A stretch of DNA of 64,000 nt, taken from contig NC_089390.1 in assembly GCF_003171515.1 (NCBI RefSeq), forward strand, positions 3,720,001 through 3,784,000, written 5' to 3'. Source of the DNA: Pyrenophora tritici-repentis (lineage: Eukaryota; Ascomycota; Dothideomycetes; Pleosporales; Pleosporaceae). Under the pieces are notes generated by a model, which saw nothing but the letters and a program-made list of their open reading frames with translations, was not told the DNA's origin and did no database searches. A program made the position numbers and the translations under genes. Shown here piece by piece: positions 53,802 through 63,460 of the stretch (the first letter of the stretch is position 1; each line of letters opens with the position of its first letter).

Positions 53802-56800
53802 TCAAGTACGCGCATACTCGCCACTCCCTCTCATCCTAAACCCTGTACTAATCCTCTCAATCGGAATCTGATTCCTCGCATGATCCACACTCAACCTACC
53901 CGCAATACCCCCGTTTGTCCCATTTACATTGCCATTCCCGCTCAACGTATTTGTAACCCTCACATTACCAGCACCCTTCTCTGGGTTCGGTCCTGTACTA
54001 CGACTCGCAACCGGAAGTAGAGAATTCATGCGCGCGCTACCTAGACTGCCGAGATAGCTTTCGATACTATGCCTACCGTCGGTGCGATAGGCGGTGCTGC
54101 GACCGCGACTTAGCGCCTCTTCGATGGTGCGGGTATCGACTGTGTGATCGAAGAATTCGGTTCTATTGATGTTGATGAAAGCGTCGTTGCCGTTGCTGTT
54201 ATGATGACGCTGTTGATGTCTAGCTTTGCGTTCGCGCCAGCGGCGTTTGACTTCGCGGAAGAAGTCGCCGATAGCGTCGAAGGAGAGGGCGATGGCAATA
54301 AAAGGGATAGAGATTGCGAAACTGATGCCGAACATGTATTTGCTGACAAAGGATAGGGGCAGCGAGGGCTGGTCACCGCCGGGGTCATGGGGGTATTCGC
54401 GGATGTTGATTGTGAAGAGGGCGGCGATGAAGGAGAGGGGCAGGAAGATGATTGTTACGATCGTGAAGACCATGATTGTTTGGCTTTGACGTGCTGTGCC
54501 GGCGGCTTGGTCGCGTGCGAAACGTGCTTCGAAGGCGTTGGCGTGCTTTTGCTTGAGGTCGAGGAGGTCGGTGATGGATTCGTAGATGCGCTTGGCTTGC
54601 TTGTCCATGCGTTCAATGTCTTTGATGTGCGTGTCAATCGTCTTTAGCATGTCTCTGAATCGTTTTTTAAGGTCCTGTTGGCTTTTGTGCTCTTCGCGGT
54701 AAATGTCTATGATGCTCGCTTCCATGTCAGGGAGGACAATACGTTGATCTTCTAGTACCTTTGAGATCATGTTAAGCTCGTCGCGAATGTCCTTTGTTTC
54801 CGCTAAGAGATCCGTCTCTGCACCAATGTCCAAGAGCTTGTCGACGAAGAGCGGGGCGTGGGCAGCTGTTCGGTCGCTATCATCGTAGTCAAACTCTTGT
54901 TCCCTCACAGGAGGATCTATCAGGGCATGCGCATGAGAATGGTGCGGCGCATGTCGACGATGGAGGTGCTCGCGTTGTCTCCCTTCGGCCTCCAAATGGC
55001 GTGAGAAACGATTTGGGCGACGATGATGTTGCAGCCAAGCCGAGGCCTGGGCAGACGCCGTGTTGAATTCTTTGAACAGCATAGTCTCCATCTCGGTAGC
55101 GTCGCCAATACTCGATTCAAACATGTCGAGGAACTGATACTCCTCGTCGCCAACTCTGTGACGATCAAAGACGCCACTACATCGGCCAGTGATGATCATA
55201 GCAAGATCATAGACGCTGCGCACGGGATCTCTTGTCTTGCTGTTGATGTCTTCTATGACGCCATCGAGCACGTTGAGCGGGTCATTACGAGGTTGCTGCC
55301 ACCGCTGAGGAAAGGCAGTAACGATCAAGTCTTTGCCAATGGTCCACATCCACAACTGGTCAACCATGAAGATCTTGGGATCTACATGTTCAGGCTCATT
55401 CGACTTGCACTGATATCGATAGACAACCTGATCTCTGTCTCGAGACTGGGTATCGATGTTGTGATAGAAGAATTGGTCCAGGGTACGTCGCACGTGCAAT
55501 GAAACCTGCGAAGACGTCAAGTGAGCCCTGAGTAGCATCTCATCATATGTCGACGCCCGCTTCACAGGCTGCCTGGTAGTACGCCAATCGTTGATTCTGC
55601 GCTCCTTTAGCGTCTGGGTCGTTTTGATCGCATCCTGCATTTCCTGCCGTCGACTGTTGGTCTCAAAGTGCAGATAGGGCATAAAAGCGAAGATGTTCCC
55701 TTTTGCCACTGCCGTCGGATCCTTTCTGCCAGGACTACCAGGCGATCTCAAATGACCACTGTTTGTGAGGGAATGACTAGTGTGCGTTCGTCGGGCATGA
55801 TAGTCTGGAGGAGGTCGGTTCGGCGTGTCGGTGCCACCAGACCGCTTGCCGGCTTGCCTAGAACCGGACCACTTCTGCGCCTTCTTCGTCTTTTCTTTGG
55901 TCTTGGTCTTTCCTTCCCTACCGGTCAAAGTGCCCGAGCCCGAGCCCGCAGCCCAGTCGGTCTGGTCAGTGCTGACCGTCTCTGAGCGCACAGGCGTTCG
56001 AGGCAAGTGCGACGGTGCTGGCTCTTGAGCACCTGCCACGGCGTCGATGCCCAGCCCCAGAGGCTTGTTCACAGTGATCTGCGGTAGGCCTTGTTCAGCG
56101 CCGTCGGAAAGATCGGAATCATCTTGATGTCTTGGCGCACGTGGTGTGCTCTGACACAGTGGTCTCATGAAATGCGAGTGTATTTGCTGTCCACGGTGTT
56201 GATGGGTAAAAGACCGTTCAAGCGCCTTGAAGCCTTCCACATCAGCCGCACCTTCCTCGATGAATGCTTTCGTTAACAAGGCTTCTACCCAAGCCATGTT
56301 GTTGGCAGGAAGGTGTATCCATCTAAAACTTGTCGCCTTGGACTCTTTGGGTAGGACAGCAACAGCTGGCTTTCTCGGGTTGATGGCATCGCGGGCATAC
56401 AGAAGCTCGTGAACCGTCTTTCGTGAGACTTTGTTCTCGTTGTGAAAGTTCCCAAAGTCGACAATGGTAGCGTGAAACCCGCGGGTCGCGCCCAGCGCAT
56501 CCTCGCTAAGTGCTTCTACTTGGTTGTGCGGCGCGAGTGTATTGATGATAGCTTTGCGCGCAGGTTTCTTGCTCTGTGCGGCTCGCAAGAACGGTGTGAT
56601 GCCGAACGTGTCCTTGGCAGCGCGTTTGATATCCTTTCTCTCCAAGAGGCAATTGACTACATCAACATGTCCTGCTTGTGCTGCCACGTGCAAGGGTGTC
56701 ATCCCGTTCAAGAGACGCGCATTGATATCTGCTCCAGCGCCCAACAACACCTTGAGCACCTTGACACTTCCTTGCTCGCAAGCATTGTGCAGGGGAGTCC

Positions 56801-57590
56801 AAGATCCGTCGCTCTTTGCCATGATATCTGCGCCATTGCTGAGCAACACCTCGATGATGTCGTCTCTGCCATGTGCGACTGCCAAATGAAGCGCCGTCTT
56901 CTGCCTGACCTCGATTGCGTTGACGTTTGCCCTGGGTAGCCTGGGTCTCCTCAGTAGCATTTCACATAGCTCCCTCTTTCCCGTACTGGCTGCCCAATGC
57001 AATGGAGTGCGCTTCTGCTCGTCCTGGCCCTCTGGCCCGTCAATGGCGATGTTTTGCCTCAGCAGCTCGGAGATAACGTCGCGTCCCCAATTGCAATGCT
57101 TGTCGGCCGCCAAGTTGTGTAGTACATTCCTCCCAGTGTTGTCCTTCTTATTAACGCTAGCACCGCATCTCAACAGCTCATGCATGATGTGGAAATGGTT
57201 CTTCCATGCAGCCGTCATGAGCGCCGTCCGTCCCTGTTTATCGTGTGCGTCTGCATTGGCCCCAAGCCGCAGCAAAAGCTTCACAATGTTGACCTGGTTC
57301 TTCTCGATTGCCTTGAGCAATGGTGATAGCCTGCCATCTGGTGTGCCATCAGGCTTCGCGCCACTGTTCAGAAAGTATTCGGCAATAGCTACATGCCCGC
57401 GCTCGGCTGCGCGCATCAAGCCTATGCGCAACAAGTGGTCGATATTTTGCGATTTCGCCTTTGCGTGCTCGATGATAGTAACCGTCTCGTCGTACTTGGC
57501 TTCTTCGACAGCTTTGAGGAGTCGCGGTTCGACGCGAGGACTCTGCGCCGAGTCGGCACCATCGCTGGATCGTGAGGGTGAGCGGGCCAT
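53802..57590 (-). CDS. Ankyrin-repeat protein with CorA-like membrane domain
   Basis: Single exon, 1262 residues from ATG 57590, which sits in the strong context GCCACCATGG; the frame upstream opens only from TTG. About residues 55-380 hold ankyrin repeats (GRTALMTAAWKNHFHIMHEL, TPLHWAASTGKRELCEMLL, TPLHVAAQAGHVDVVNCLL). A middle region (about 510-600) is disordered. The last 500 residues include a long helical stretch (IYEEHKS-type coiled segment near LEDQRIVLPDMEASIIDIY) and two transmembrane helices, IVTIIFLPLSFIAALF and FAISIPFIAIALSF, the CorA layout. The GMN motif that ends TM1 in true CorA channels is absent (INIREYPHD instead). Ankyrin-CorA proteins are common in filamentous fungi; ion transport is unproven. 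Confidence 0.85.
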   Translation of the reverse strand: MARSPSRSSDGADSAQSPRVEPRLLKAVEEAKYDETVTIIEHAKAKSQNIDHLLRIGLMRAAERGHVAIAEYFLNSGAKPDGTPDGRLSPLLKAIEKNQVNIVKLLLRLGANADAHDKQGRTALMTAAWKNHFHIMHELLRCGASVNKKDNTGRNVLHNLAADKHCNWGRDVISELLRQNIAIDGPEGQDEQKRTPLHWAASTGKRELCEMLLRRPRLPRANVNAIEVRQKTALHLAVAHGRDDIIEVLLSNGADIMAKSDGSWTPLHNACEQGSVKVLKVLLGAGADINARLLNGMTPLHVAAQAGHVDVVNCLLERKDIKRAAKDTFGITPFLRAAQSKKPARKAIINTLAPHNQVEALSEDALGATRGFHATIVDFGNFHNENKVSRKTVHELLYARDAINPRKPAVAVLPKESKATSFRWIHLPANNMAWVEALLTKAFIEEGAADVEGFKALERSFTHQHRGQQIHSHFMRPLCQSTPRAPRHQDDSDLSDGAEQGLPQITVNKPLGLGIDAVAGAQEPAPSHLPRTPVRSETVSTDQTDWAAGSGSGTLTGREGKTKTKEKTKKAQKWSGSRQAGKRSGGTDTPNRPPPDYHARRTHTSHSLTNSGHLRSPGSPGRKDPTAVAKGNIFAFMPYLHFETNSRRQEMQDAIKTTQTLKERRINDWRTTRQPVKRASTYDEMLLRAHLTSSQVSLHVRRTLDQFFYHNIDTQSRDRDQVVYRYQCKSNEPEHVDPKIFMVDQLWMWTIGKDLIVTAFPQRWQQPRNDPLNVLDGVIEDINSKTRDPVRSVYDLAMIITGRCSGVFDRHRVGDEEYQFLDMFESSIGDATEMETMLFKEFNTASAQASAWLQHHRRPNRFSRHLEAEGRQREHLHRRHAPHHSHAHALIDPPVREQEFDYDDSDRTAAHAPLFVDKLLDIGAETDLLAETKDIRDELNMISKVLEDQRIVLPDMEASIIDIYREEHKSQQDLKKRFRDMLKTIDTHIKDIERMDKQAKRIYESITDLLDLKQKHANAFEARFARDQAAGTARQSQTIMVFTIVTIIFLPLSFIAALFTINIREYPHDPGGDQPSLPLSFVSKYMFGISFAISIPFIAIALSFDAIGDFFREVKRRWRERKARHQQRHHNSNGNDAFININRTEFFDHTVDTRTIEEALSRGRSTAYRTDGRHSIESYLGSLGSARMNSLLPVASRSTGPNPEKGAGNVRVTNTLSGNGNVNGTNGGIAGRLSVDHARNQIPIERISTGFRMRGSGEYART

Positions 57591-58222
57591 GGTGGCTACA
57601 TATTCTGCCTTTGCTTGCGCGTTCGTCAGGCGTCCAAGGCGTGATAGGAGCGCAAACGTGGTTTCGATGCGATTCGGGATCAAATGTCGTTTTAACGTCG
57701 ATAGACTAGGTCGCCCAAGTCGCCACAGGCCATTTTCAACATCAACTTCCCCCTTCTTGAGTTTGCTCCTGTACTACCTTTCTGGCGGTGGGAGATTGCC
57801 GTCAGCCGCAGGCGTGGGTAACGCAGAAGCTAGTTAAGGCTGCCCCGGCCACAACCTGCATCAACACACGTGATGATCGCCGGGGGCTGCTTCTTAGTCG
57901 ACATGGCCGGCAAGCATGCAGCAATCCGAGTCTGTTGAAGCTTGGTTGTAGCAGGTGGTGTCGGAGGGTTAGTCAGAACCACAAAGCCTGGGGTAGCTGA
58001 CCGGATACTGCGGGGACGGTCCGCCATTTCAGGGAGCAGCGCTGACGTCGGAGCACTACACTGATGCTTTTTTTACGGCCATCTCGGCATCTGAATCCTG
58101 GTGATTCGTATCGAATGCTACACTGTTACTTCACGTGCACGCGACATTGAACCTATTCTTGGCGCAGATATCGGGCTCTTGCCAGCGGGCAGTGCAGATG
58201 GTCTCGGCATCTCTAAACTGCT
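57591..58222. promoter_or_regulatory. Divergent promoter region
   Basis: 0.63 kb between the ankyrin-CorA and pepsin-like genes; promoters of both are expected here. No clear operator was found. Confidence 0.4.
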
Positions 58223-59482
58223 ATGGAAACCGACGAATATAAAACGCCATCGCTGCCGGGTATAATGCCGCTTCCATCATCTTCAACACCAGCAAACAGA
58301 CGGAAGCGTTCAACACGCTTCGTGCGCCTCATTGTTCTCATTGCCAGCCTCACCCTCTACATCCTCTATCACTACTCAAATGCCATGCATTCCGCGAACA
58401 TCAATCTATCTCAGTACACCGACTCCATCTTCCTTCCGTTCGTTCGCAAGTTTAACACCCACCATGTACCGCAAGTCATGTGCACAGTTGAGGGCGTCGA
58501 AATCAAGATGCCCGTAGATACTGGCTCTACCGGCACTCTGATAGGAGCCCCGATACTCCCTAACATCTCAGCAACCGTGGGCACACCAGCACACCACTTC
58601 TTCACCAGCAGTAAGATCCTCTACGTGGGCCGATTGGTCCGACTTGCAATGCACTTTGGTGGTGAGGCTGGCTCCTATGCGACTGCGACGGTTCCAGTCT
58701 TGATTGTCGACAAGAGTTGGAAATGCCCTTGGTATGACCCAAAGACGGACCAATTCGAATGCCCACCCGGTCCCAACGGAGAGAAGGCTGTAGAGAGAGA
58801 CACTTCTGAGATCACCTATATGGGGGTAGGCTTCGGGAGAAATGGCGCAAAGGACGGTATGCCCTACGCGTCACCTAAAATCAACCCATTCTTGAACATC
58901 CATGCTATCAACGGAGAGCGGGTTTCTGACAGCTCAATGCGGGCTGGATATATTGTATCAGCAGAGGGCGCTCATATAGGTCTGACACCGAAGAACACAC
59001 GAGCTTTTGCATTCGCCGCCTTAGACCCAGGCTTAACACACGCTGAAGACCCAAGGGATTGGGCCATGGCAAGCATGTGCTTCAGCATCAATGGCGAGGG
59101 AAGAAACTGTGGTACTATGCTCGTTGATACTGGTATAGCACAAATGTACATTCGAGCGGAGCAAGGCGTGTCGATGCCGACTGTCATCATCCCCAATCCC
59201 AACCCGAACGGCAATGCAAGGATGGTGAAGCGTGTCAAACCGGGCACTAAACTCAGTATTGGCTTTCCCTCCCTAGATCCACCGGCAACGTCCTACTCGT
59301 TCGTTGTCGGTGACAATTCCACCATCGAGCCTAGTTATGTTTTCCCTCAGCTCTCAGAACATCCTCCCTTTGTCAACACCGGACGCTGTCTACTGTTCGG
59401 CTACTCGATCGCGTTCGATGCGGGAGGAGGGTATTTTGGTTTTCGGCAGGCCAGCAGTCCGGCATCCTCGTCTGTATTATAA
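58223..59482 (+). CDS. Membrane-anchored pepsin-like aspartyl protease homologue
   Basis: Single exon, 419 residues from ATG 58223. A single hydrophobic segment at about 33-50 (FVRLIVLIASLTLYILYHY) follows basic residues, so it is probably a type II signal anchor with the domain facing the lumen or outside. Two pepsin-type active-site motifs are present: DTGS at 99-102 (MPVDTGSTGTLIG) and DTG at 302-304 (MLVDTGIAQMYI). The flap Tyr is not obvious, and the second site has Ile-Ala where active enzymes have Ser/Thr-xx. Conserved Cys pairs (CPWYDPKTDQFEC) may form disulfides. It is therefore either an unusual active protease or an inactive homologue; substrate unknown. Confidence 0.75.
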   Translation: METDEYKTPSLPGIMPLPSSSTPANRRKRSTRFVRLIVLIASLTLYILYHYSNAMHSANINLSQYTDSIFLPFVRKFNTHHVPQVMCTVEGVEIKMPVDTGSTGTLIGAPILPNISATVGTPAHHFFTSSKILYVGRLVRLAMHFGGEAGSYATATVPVLIVDKSWKCPWYDPKTDQFECPPGPNGEKAVERDTSEITYMGVGFGRNGAKDGMPYASPKINPFLNIHAINGERVSDSSMRAGYIVSAEGAHIGLTPKNTRAFAFAALDPGLTHAEDPRDWAMASMCFSINGEGRNCGTMLVDTGIAQMYIRAEQGVSMPTVIIPNPNPNGNARMVKRVKPGTKLSIGFPSLDPPATSYSFVVGDNSTIEPSYVFPQLSEHPPFVNTGRCLLFGYSIAFDAGGGYFGFRQASSPASSSVL

Positions 59483-59601
59483 CCCTCAGCATGATGCATA
59501 GTCATGTCACATGTTCAGCTCTTCTTCTCCACGTTTGTGCCAAGCCTCTCCTCAATGCCAAAGTGCAGCCCAAGTCCATCTCCGTTCCCGAGGCCTTCTA
59601 G

Positions 59602-60180
59602 TCATTTAATCGTTGTACTTCTCATTGGGCTTCTGAAGCCCTCCCTCAGATCCTTGTACTCTTCGACCGCCTTGATAACAACCCCATGTGACTGTTGGCT
59701 ATCCATACCCAAGCCTACTATAACAATTGTGCCGACGACACCCTCGACGCCCTTCACAAACACAGGATATCCGCCTCCTTCAAGTGTATACATTGACCGT
59801 TCATCTCCACTCATGGCATGATGGTCTGTGAACTTCTTGAAGTCGCCATCAAACTGACAGCTCACGAACCACGTCGAGTGGCCCCATCTCAGCACGGTAT
59901 TCCGCTTTCTCTCCGCCCACTTCTCGTGATCGGGCATCATGCCAGGCAGGCTCGGGGAGTGGAAGAGGGTCTGATTCGCTATCGATATGTGGATGAGGGC
60001 GGGGCATTCAGCGGTTCGGAGCGAATTTCGTAGTATGTTTCCTATCACCCAGGCATGTTCACACGTGAAGTGATTAAACGTAAAGCTCTTTTCTTCTCTT
60101 GCGAGTTCAAGTAGGTCGCGCGTGGGCTTGGGAAGCGTGTTGAGCATTTTGGCGGCTGATTGCGACGTAGGTTGAGACAT
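59602..60180 (-). CDS. UPF0303/haem-degrading (GlcG/HbpS-like) protein
   Basis: Single exon, 192 residues from ATG 60180 (MSQPTSQSAAKM); the frame extends upstream without a better ATG. The core FNHFTCEHAWVIGNILRNSL, then RKRNTVLRWGHSTW and EGGGYPVFVKGVEGVVGTIVIVGL match the GlcG/HbpS (DUF336) fold, in the form of the fungal UPF0303 proteins such as yeast YBR137W. Members bind haem or related ligands; the yeast protein is linked to chaperone/GET-type cytosolic complexes. The exact role is not settled. The gene ends 119 bp from the convergent pepsin-like gene. Confidence 0.8.
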   Translation of the reverse strand: MSQPTSQSAAKMLNTLPKPTRDLLELAREEKSFTFNHFTCEHAWVIGNILRNSLRTAECPALIHISIANQTLFHSPSLPGMMPDHEKWAERKRNTVLRWGHSTWFVSCQFDGDFKKFTDHHAMSGDERSMYTLEGGGYPVFVKGVEGVVGTIVIVGLGMDSQQSHGVVIKAVEEYKDLREGFRSPMRSTTIK

Positions 60181-61295
60181 TGTAGTTGGCTGGTGAAGAC
60201 TGGCTATTGGCAGGGTATGTACATATATGATATGCAGACTATATACCAAGAGACGTGGAGATAGGGGTTAATATACCAATGATGTACAAACCACCGCGAG
60301 TCAAGTTATTGGCGACACGGGCTGGGAGCTGTCCGGAATCCAGATGGAGAAATGCCAGTGCCACTCGGGTCGAGCCGACATTTTAGACCCATGACCCGCT
60401 TTAAAGTGGGGCTGATAGGTACTTACGCACTGGCGTCGGGCTATCAATGCCCGCCCTTTGTCCTCAACAACACGCGACGTATTAATATACTCCCAACACG
60501 CCTTAGCGAGGGCTCGTATGACACAAATAAACATCTGCTTATGCCAAACCTTTTCATGCCTTCTACCTGTCGTCTGTTTACCATACAATTTCCAGGTCAA
60601 GGATGGCTACTTTGTACTCCGTCAAGCCTACGTTCTAATTTCCTTGCGCCGCGACTATAGACACTAACGTACGCGGAGCTTGGAACTTTCCATCTTGCAC
60701 AATTTCCGGCTTCACGGAGTTTCGCAGTCCTTCGTATTACCACTGCTACCAAACGTCGGTCAGTTCCCAGTTGCTTGGGCGATGCCTATATCGTCCCATC
60801 CAATAGTTACCATTTTTCCGTATTCCATTCATCACATGCGAACCGAAGATGTATTCGCCATCCGTCGCTCTTCATATGGTTGCGCGTCATCCAATGGCCA
60901 CCAAACTTGATTGCTTTTTACAGGGCGGAGGCAACACCTCTACTAGGTGTCGACGCTGGATCGTTTCACACAGACTAAACTCGGAAGTTACATTCACATC
61001 CGGAGCGATTGGGGCTTTCGGATACGATTAGGGGGATGATAGGTAAGACTCCTTCGAGCTGTAGTTTCGTAGAAGCTGCTGAGCTATGGTTGCCACGTCA
61101 CCTAGTGATGACCACAGTCTCAGTCTGTCACAACTTGCAAGGTAGAACATCACGCCAGCAAACAATGATCTCGTGGCCAGGCAGATTCTCACCACACCCC
61201 TTTCTTGTAGCAGTGCAGAGCTCTCTTTCTGTATATGTACATGCTACACACTCGCAGCACACCAAGTCTATTCGATCAGACCGAGCACTTCAGCC
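60181..61295. other. Intergenic region
   Basis: 1.1 kb between the UPF0303 gene and the divergent kinase-like gene. No supportable gene; frames of 60-122 codons overlap each other and have no domains. Confidence 0.45.
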
Positions 61296-62384
61296 ATGCC
61301 TCAGTATCAACGAAACGAAGGAACTTCAAGTAAGGCCAGGGCGGTATCATATATCAAGAATGACCTGGTGTTGGTAGACTCTCTCCTTGATGGCGACATA
61401 ATGCGGGCCACTTTCCGATCACTTAGGCTTGATGGAGTTTGGTATGCGGAGACGAAAATGACTCGTAGCCGTAAGCCCGACACAAACCCGTTTTACTGGG
61501 ATGCACCGCCTCGCAAGATCGATATGAAGATTGTGCGACCCACGTACAAAGCAGCGGAGATGACATGTGCCAAATTTAGCAACAGGGATCACTTGTTTTT
61601 GAAGGAGACGAACATGTTGCGATACGCCAACTTGCTCTTCGGTGGCTTAGTCCGTATCAAAGATATCGTTGTACGCGAAATCGAGACGTGTGAAATCTTA
61701 CGCAAGCATCCACATCCTAATATTTGTCGCTACAAAGGAGTCGATTATAACCAGCACTTTGAAGTGACTGGTCTTCTGTTTGATCGCTACGACACAAACT
61801 TACGGGACTTTGTACTAGATCAACACCATTTTGATGTTCGGAAATGCATGCGGGACATCTGGGAAGGTCTGGCACATATGCACTCTCTAGGTCTCGTGCA
61901 CTGCGACATCAAACCGTGTAACATTCTGGTCAATATCGCAGCGCAACGCTTCGTCGTTGGTGACTTCGACTCTACGCACAGAAATGGCGCACCATTAGAA
62001 ATCAAGTGGGGAACGGAAGGCTGGACTCCAAGGGCAGGCCAGACAGATGGTCGTGCGGCTTTCGAGATTGACTTGTATGCTTTTGATATGCTGAAGGCTT
62101 GGATCAAGGCGAAAGGAAACGGAAATCCGGTGAAGGGAAGTAGGTACATGCGGACGATGGAGATCCTGGAGAGGGCGAAGAAGCAGATTGAAGACCAGAA
62201 CGAGAGGAGGAGGAATGTGCAGTCCAATTTAGGCGCGGCCACGGAAGCTTCTCGCGCACAGGTTTACAGGGCAAAGGTTGAAGTACCGCGCAAGATGCAA
62301 TTGAGTGTTTCATCTGATGCCAAAAGGGCAGAAGCTAAGCAGATTCGTAGGGGGGACGAAATGCGCCTGAGGTTTTATGGATAG
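61296..62384 (+). CDS. Divergent protein-kinase-like protein
   Basis: Single exon, 362 residues from ATG 61296 (MPQYQRNEGTSSK); the frame upstream is open to 61173 only from GTG. The kinase C-lobe is clear: MHSLGLVHCDIKPCNILV has Asp204 and Asn209 of the catalytic loop (HCD for HRD), then VVGDFDSTH (223-225) has DFD for DFG, and WGTEGWTPRA matches the activation-loop end. The N-lobe lacks a Gly-rich loop; Lys122 (LVRIKDIVV) is the possible VAIK lysine. The C-terminal 100 residues are Arg/Lys/Glu-rich. It belongs to the expanded kinase-like proteins of filamentous fungi; activity is uncertain. Confidence 0.75.
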   Translation: MPQYQRNEGTSSKARAVSYIKNDLVLVDSLLDGDIMRATFRSLRLDGVWYAETKMTRSRKPDTNPFYWDAPPRKIDMKIVRPTYKAAEMTCAKFSNRDHLFLKETNMLRYANLLFGGLVRIKDIVVREIETCEILRKHPHPNICRYKGVDYNQHFEVTGLLFDRYDTNLRDFVLDQHHFDVRKCMRDIWEGLAHMHSLGLVHCDIKPCNILVNIAAQRFVVGDFDSTHRNGAPLEIKWGTEGWTPRAGQTDGRAAFEIDLYAFDMLKAWIKAKGNGNPVKGSRYMRTMEILERAKKQIEDQNERRRNVQSNLGAATEASRAQVYRAKVEVPRKMQLSVSSDAKRAEAKQIRRGDEMRLRFYG

Positions 62385-63460
62385 GGGAGCAGACGTCAAG
62401 TTGGCACTGCAGAAGTGGGAGGCCAAAGTCCGGAAGTCCGCGCATCCGCCGAGAGGCTACGGCGTGGTGAGCAGGGGGTTGTTGTATACAACTATAGGGC
62501 TATGTGGGGGTTCATTATCTTTCATTGCCGCGCTATCCGGTGCGACGAGATCGGAAGCAATTGGGGAGGTATCGCGACCTGTGATTCCCAAGGTTCCTTG
62601 CTGGTCGTTGCACGTGACTCAGACCCATGTATGTACGTGGTGTAAGTTTCGGTAAATATGTATGTACCCCAGATGAATTATGGTGCATATTATTTCAGCT
62701 TATGAATTTGAACTCGTGGCTGAAATGCCTTTCTAGGTATAGTATTTGAAGAGTATCTATCGTGTTCAAACTTTAGCATGGAATGACGTTGGCCATGAAG
62801 TCACACGTCGTACCTACGTGGTAATGTAAGCGAGTCGTGGCACGTCAAGGCCGACGCATACTCTCTATCGTGCATGGTGTAGAGACGCCACCATCGTGAC
62901 GAAGATGGTTGTGGGCTCGTTTACTCGTTCCGTGGCCAAGTTTAGCCTCTTTGCGGAATCTCTGGCAAAAATGAAGGCATACGAATATGACTCGGTTACC
63001 AAGGTAAGTGGTTGCGACCAGAGAAACAGAAATGTCAACTTGGATAAGCGGGCACAATGACGTGCCGTTCTCAGTGCACTTACACTGCAGGCTCTGACCG
63101 TCACCAAGGCTACAGTAGGTTAGCACGCTCAATCGCCGATCAGGCCCAGCTAAGCAGGCGATTCCTGCCCTGCCAGCATGCACGGCGGCTGGAAAGAGGG
63201 CATTGGATTGGGATCTACCGGCCTAGACCGCGTGGGCCTTTGTTCTCATATGTCCCGTCCATGGTCCCCTCAGCAACTCGACGTTCTCGGCTTCTCAGTT
63301 TGCCTCTTACCATGTATCCGTCAGGCACGCGCTCGTGGGGTCGTGTTCGTTGAGTCTGGATCCCTGATATGACGTCACGCGGCTCTCCATTCTCTGAGAA
63401 GGCTTCTTCGCACCCGCTATTCTCGTTGTAAGACACGCCGAGCGCATTGCACCAGCGCCA
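62385..63460. other. Intergenic region
   Basis: About 1.1 kb. Except for the weak candidate at 62905-63123, nothing supportable is seen. The end should contain the promoter of the gene at 63461. Confidence 0.4.
62905..63123 (+). CDS. Possible small spliced peptide gene
   Basis: ATG 62905 opens 33 codons (MVVGSFTRSVAKFSLFAESL) ending exactly at a strong GTAAGT donor (63004); a CTGCAG acceptor at 63090 continues in phase 0 for 10 codons (ALTVTKATVG) to TAG 63121-63123. The N terminus is basic and hydrophobic, like a short targeting sequence. No family is recognised, and a further intron could lie after 63114. It may be non-coding chance; reported because the splice signals are good. Confidence 0.2.

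Noticed and set aside
62845..63183. 112-codon minus-strand frame
   Set aside because: Starts with GTG, Cys/His-rich by chance, antisense to better splice signals on the plus strand.
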